Shown here: positions 63,439-64,000 of the stretch, piece after piece | Position numbering within the stretch: position 1 is the first letter of the stretch | Layout of the letters: each line of letters starts with the position of its first letter | From: Nocardia suismassiliense | Lineage (GTDB): Bacteria; Actinomycetota; Actinomycetes; Mycobacteriales; Mycobacteriaceae | Length of the DNA stretch: 64,000 nucleotides | Direction of reading: 5' to 3' | Assembly (NCBI RefSeq): GCF_900269665.1 | Contig: NZ_LT985361.1 | Location: forward strand, 1,688,429-1,752,428 | Notes under the pieces: model-generated | Told to the model about the DNA's origin: nothing | Databases searched by the model: none | Seen by the model: the letters and a program-made list of their open reading frames with translations, nothing else | Translations under genes and position numbers: made by a program

Positions 63439-63548
63439 ACGACGCACGACGGCTTTACCGCGCGTCCGCAGTGGTAATGGAATCGCGAGTTCGGGAGTCA
63501 CCATTTCGTAGGATGTGCACCGCCTGAAGTGCGGGATACGGTCGTGAC

Positions 63549-64000
63549 GTGGCTTTTTTCGCGAGCTCCGAGGATGGTCGCCCTGCGTTGGTGGTCAGGT
63601 CGGTCATAGTTTTCGTCGCGGTGACGGTCTGGTGGCTGGTGCTGTATCGCGGGGCGGACCTGGTGTTCGGCGCGGAGTACGGCCGAGGCCGTCATGTGGC
63701 GGCTGCGGTCGGTGCGACGCTGGGTACGGTGCCGTTGATCTATGCGACGCGCCGGTTCCTCGATCGCCGGCCGTGGTCCGGGCTGGGATTGTCGTCGATC
63801 GGACGCGGTTGGCGCCCTTTCCTTTTCGGTGCCGCATGCTGGGGTATTCCCGCTCTTTTGTCCGCGGCCGTGATGATCTCGCTCGGCTGGGCCGAACTCA
63901 CCGTGCGTGCGCCGGTGCCGCAGACCTTGTCGGCGATCCTCGCACTGCTCGCACTGGTACTGCTGTACGAGGCCTTTCCCGAAGAACTCATCTTCCGCGG
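63549..64000 (+). CDS. CPBP family intramembrane metalloprotease, 5' part
   Basis: The gene runs off the window after about 150 residues. The GTG at 63549 begins a membrane protein with hydrophobic segments at about 18-36, 55-70, 92-115 and 125-145. The last visible residues, FPEELIFRG, are the CPBP/Abi motif 1 (EExxxR) with the two catalytic Glu. Such proteases act on prenylated or membrane substrates or in bacteriocin immunity. The second and third active-site motifs lie beyond the window. Confidence 0.8.
   Translation, partial: MAFFASSEDGRPALVVRSVIVFVAVTVWWLVLYRGADLVFGAEYGRGRHVAAAVGATLGTVPLIYATRRFLDRRPWSGLGLSSIGRGWRPFLFGAACWGIPALLSAAVMISLGWAELTVRAPVPQTLSAILALLALVLLYEAFPEELIFR

Overview
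The window is about 64 kb of high-GC actinobacterial chromosome. I infer a mycolic-acid-containing actinomycete, most likely Nocardia or a close relative. The reasons are a mycothiol-dependent isomerase-family gene, LppU-like envelope proteins, a LexA box of mycobacterial type, frequent GTG starts, and several gene orders that, from memory, match Mycobacterium tuberculosis (gtrA-purK-purE-fadE25; pntAA-AB-B; bkdABC; mmsA-fadE9-mmsB; helZ with a SWIM protein). There is no transposase, integrase, CRISPR array or plasmid gene, so this looks like ordinary chromosome. The species cannot be fixed from sequence alone.

Layout: 1-1779 holds the end of an OmpR-type response regulator and its sensor kinase. 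1789-6235 holds a GtrA membrane protein divergent from purK-purE, a TetR gene and a fadE25-type dehydrogenase ending in a strong terminator. 6324-10637 carries a GNAT protein, a GlcD-type FAD oxidase, a second GtrA protein and a HIT / mycothiol-isomerase / peptidase S51 operon. 11044-13909 is the proton-translocating transhydrogenase operon. 13.9-16.8 kb is an AAA+ ATPase flanked by two paralogous eight-cysteine membrane proteins. 16.7-20.5 kb has an MFS transporter, an NmrA-like protein divergent from an AraC regulator, and a thioesterase. 20.6-24.9 kb is the branched-chain 2-oxo acid dehydrogenase operon with a divergent Lrp regulator. 24.9-40.5 kb is a mix: SDR, nucleobase and benzoate transporters, sulfurtransferase, exported HNH nuclease, HelZ-type helicase with SWIM protein, TetR-controlled genes, a Baeyer-Villiger-type monooxygenase and an amidohydrolase. 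40.7-43.9 kb is fused isobutyryl-CoA mutase. 44.1-48.0 kb is a compact four-gene envelope operon of unknown function. 49.2-55.0 kb is the valine-degradation operon, a small LexA-box gene and an enoyl-CoA hydratase. 55-57 kb holds a membrane-anchored degenerate Hsp70, a MarR gene with tandem repeats, and tRNA-Cys. 57-60.8 kb is a ferric-iron ABC transporter with an IdeR-type box. The rest holds a Tat-exported metallophosphoesterase, small envelope proteins and the start of a CPBP protease.

The main metabolic theme is valine and isobutyrate catabolism. BkdABC makes isobutyryl-CoA. The mms operon takes it to methylmalonate semialdehyde and propionyl-CoA, the EchA8-like hydratase could supply the step the operon lacks, and IcmF links isobutyryl-CoA to n-butyryl-CoA.

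The strongest candidates for undescribed biology are the four-gene envelope operon at 44132-48033 (two paralogous exported domains, an internally duplicated membrane protein and a Pro/Ala-rich protein), the LppU-AAA-LppU sandwich at 14054-16754, and the leaderless small gene under a perfect LexA box at 53873-54094.
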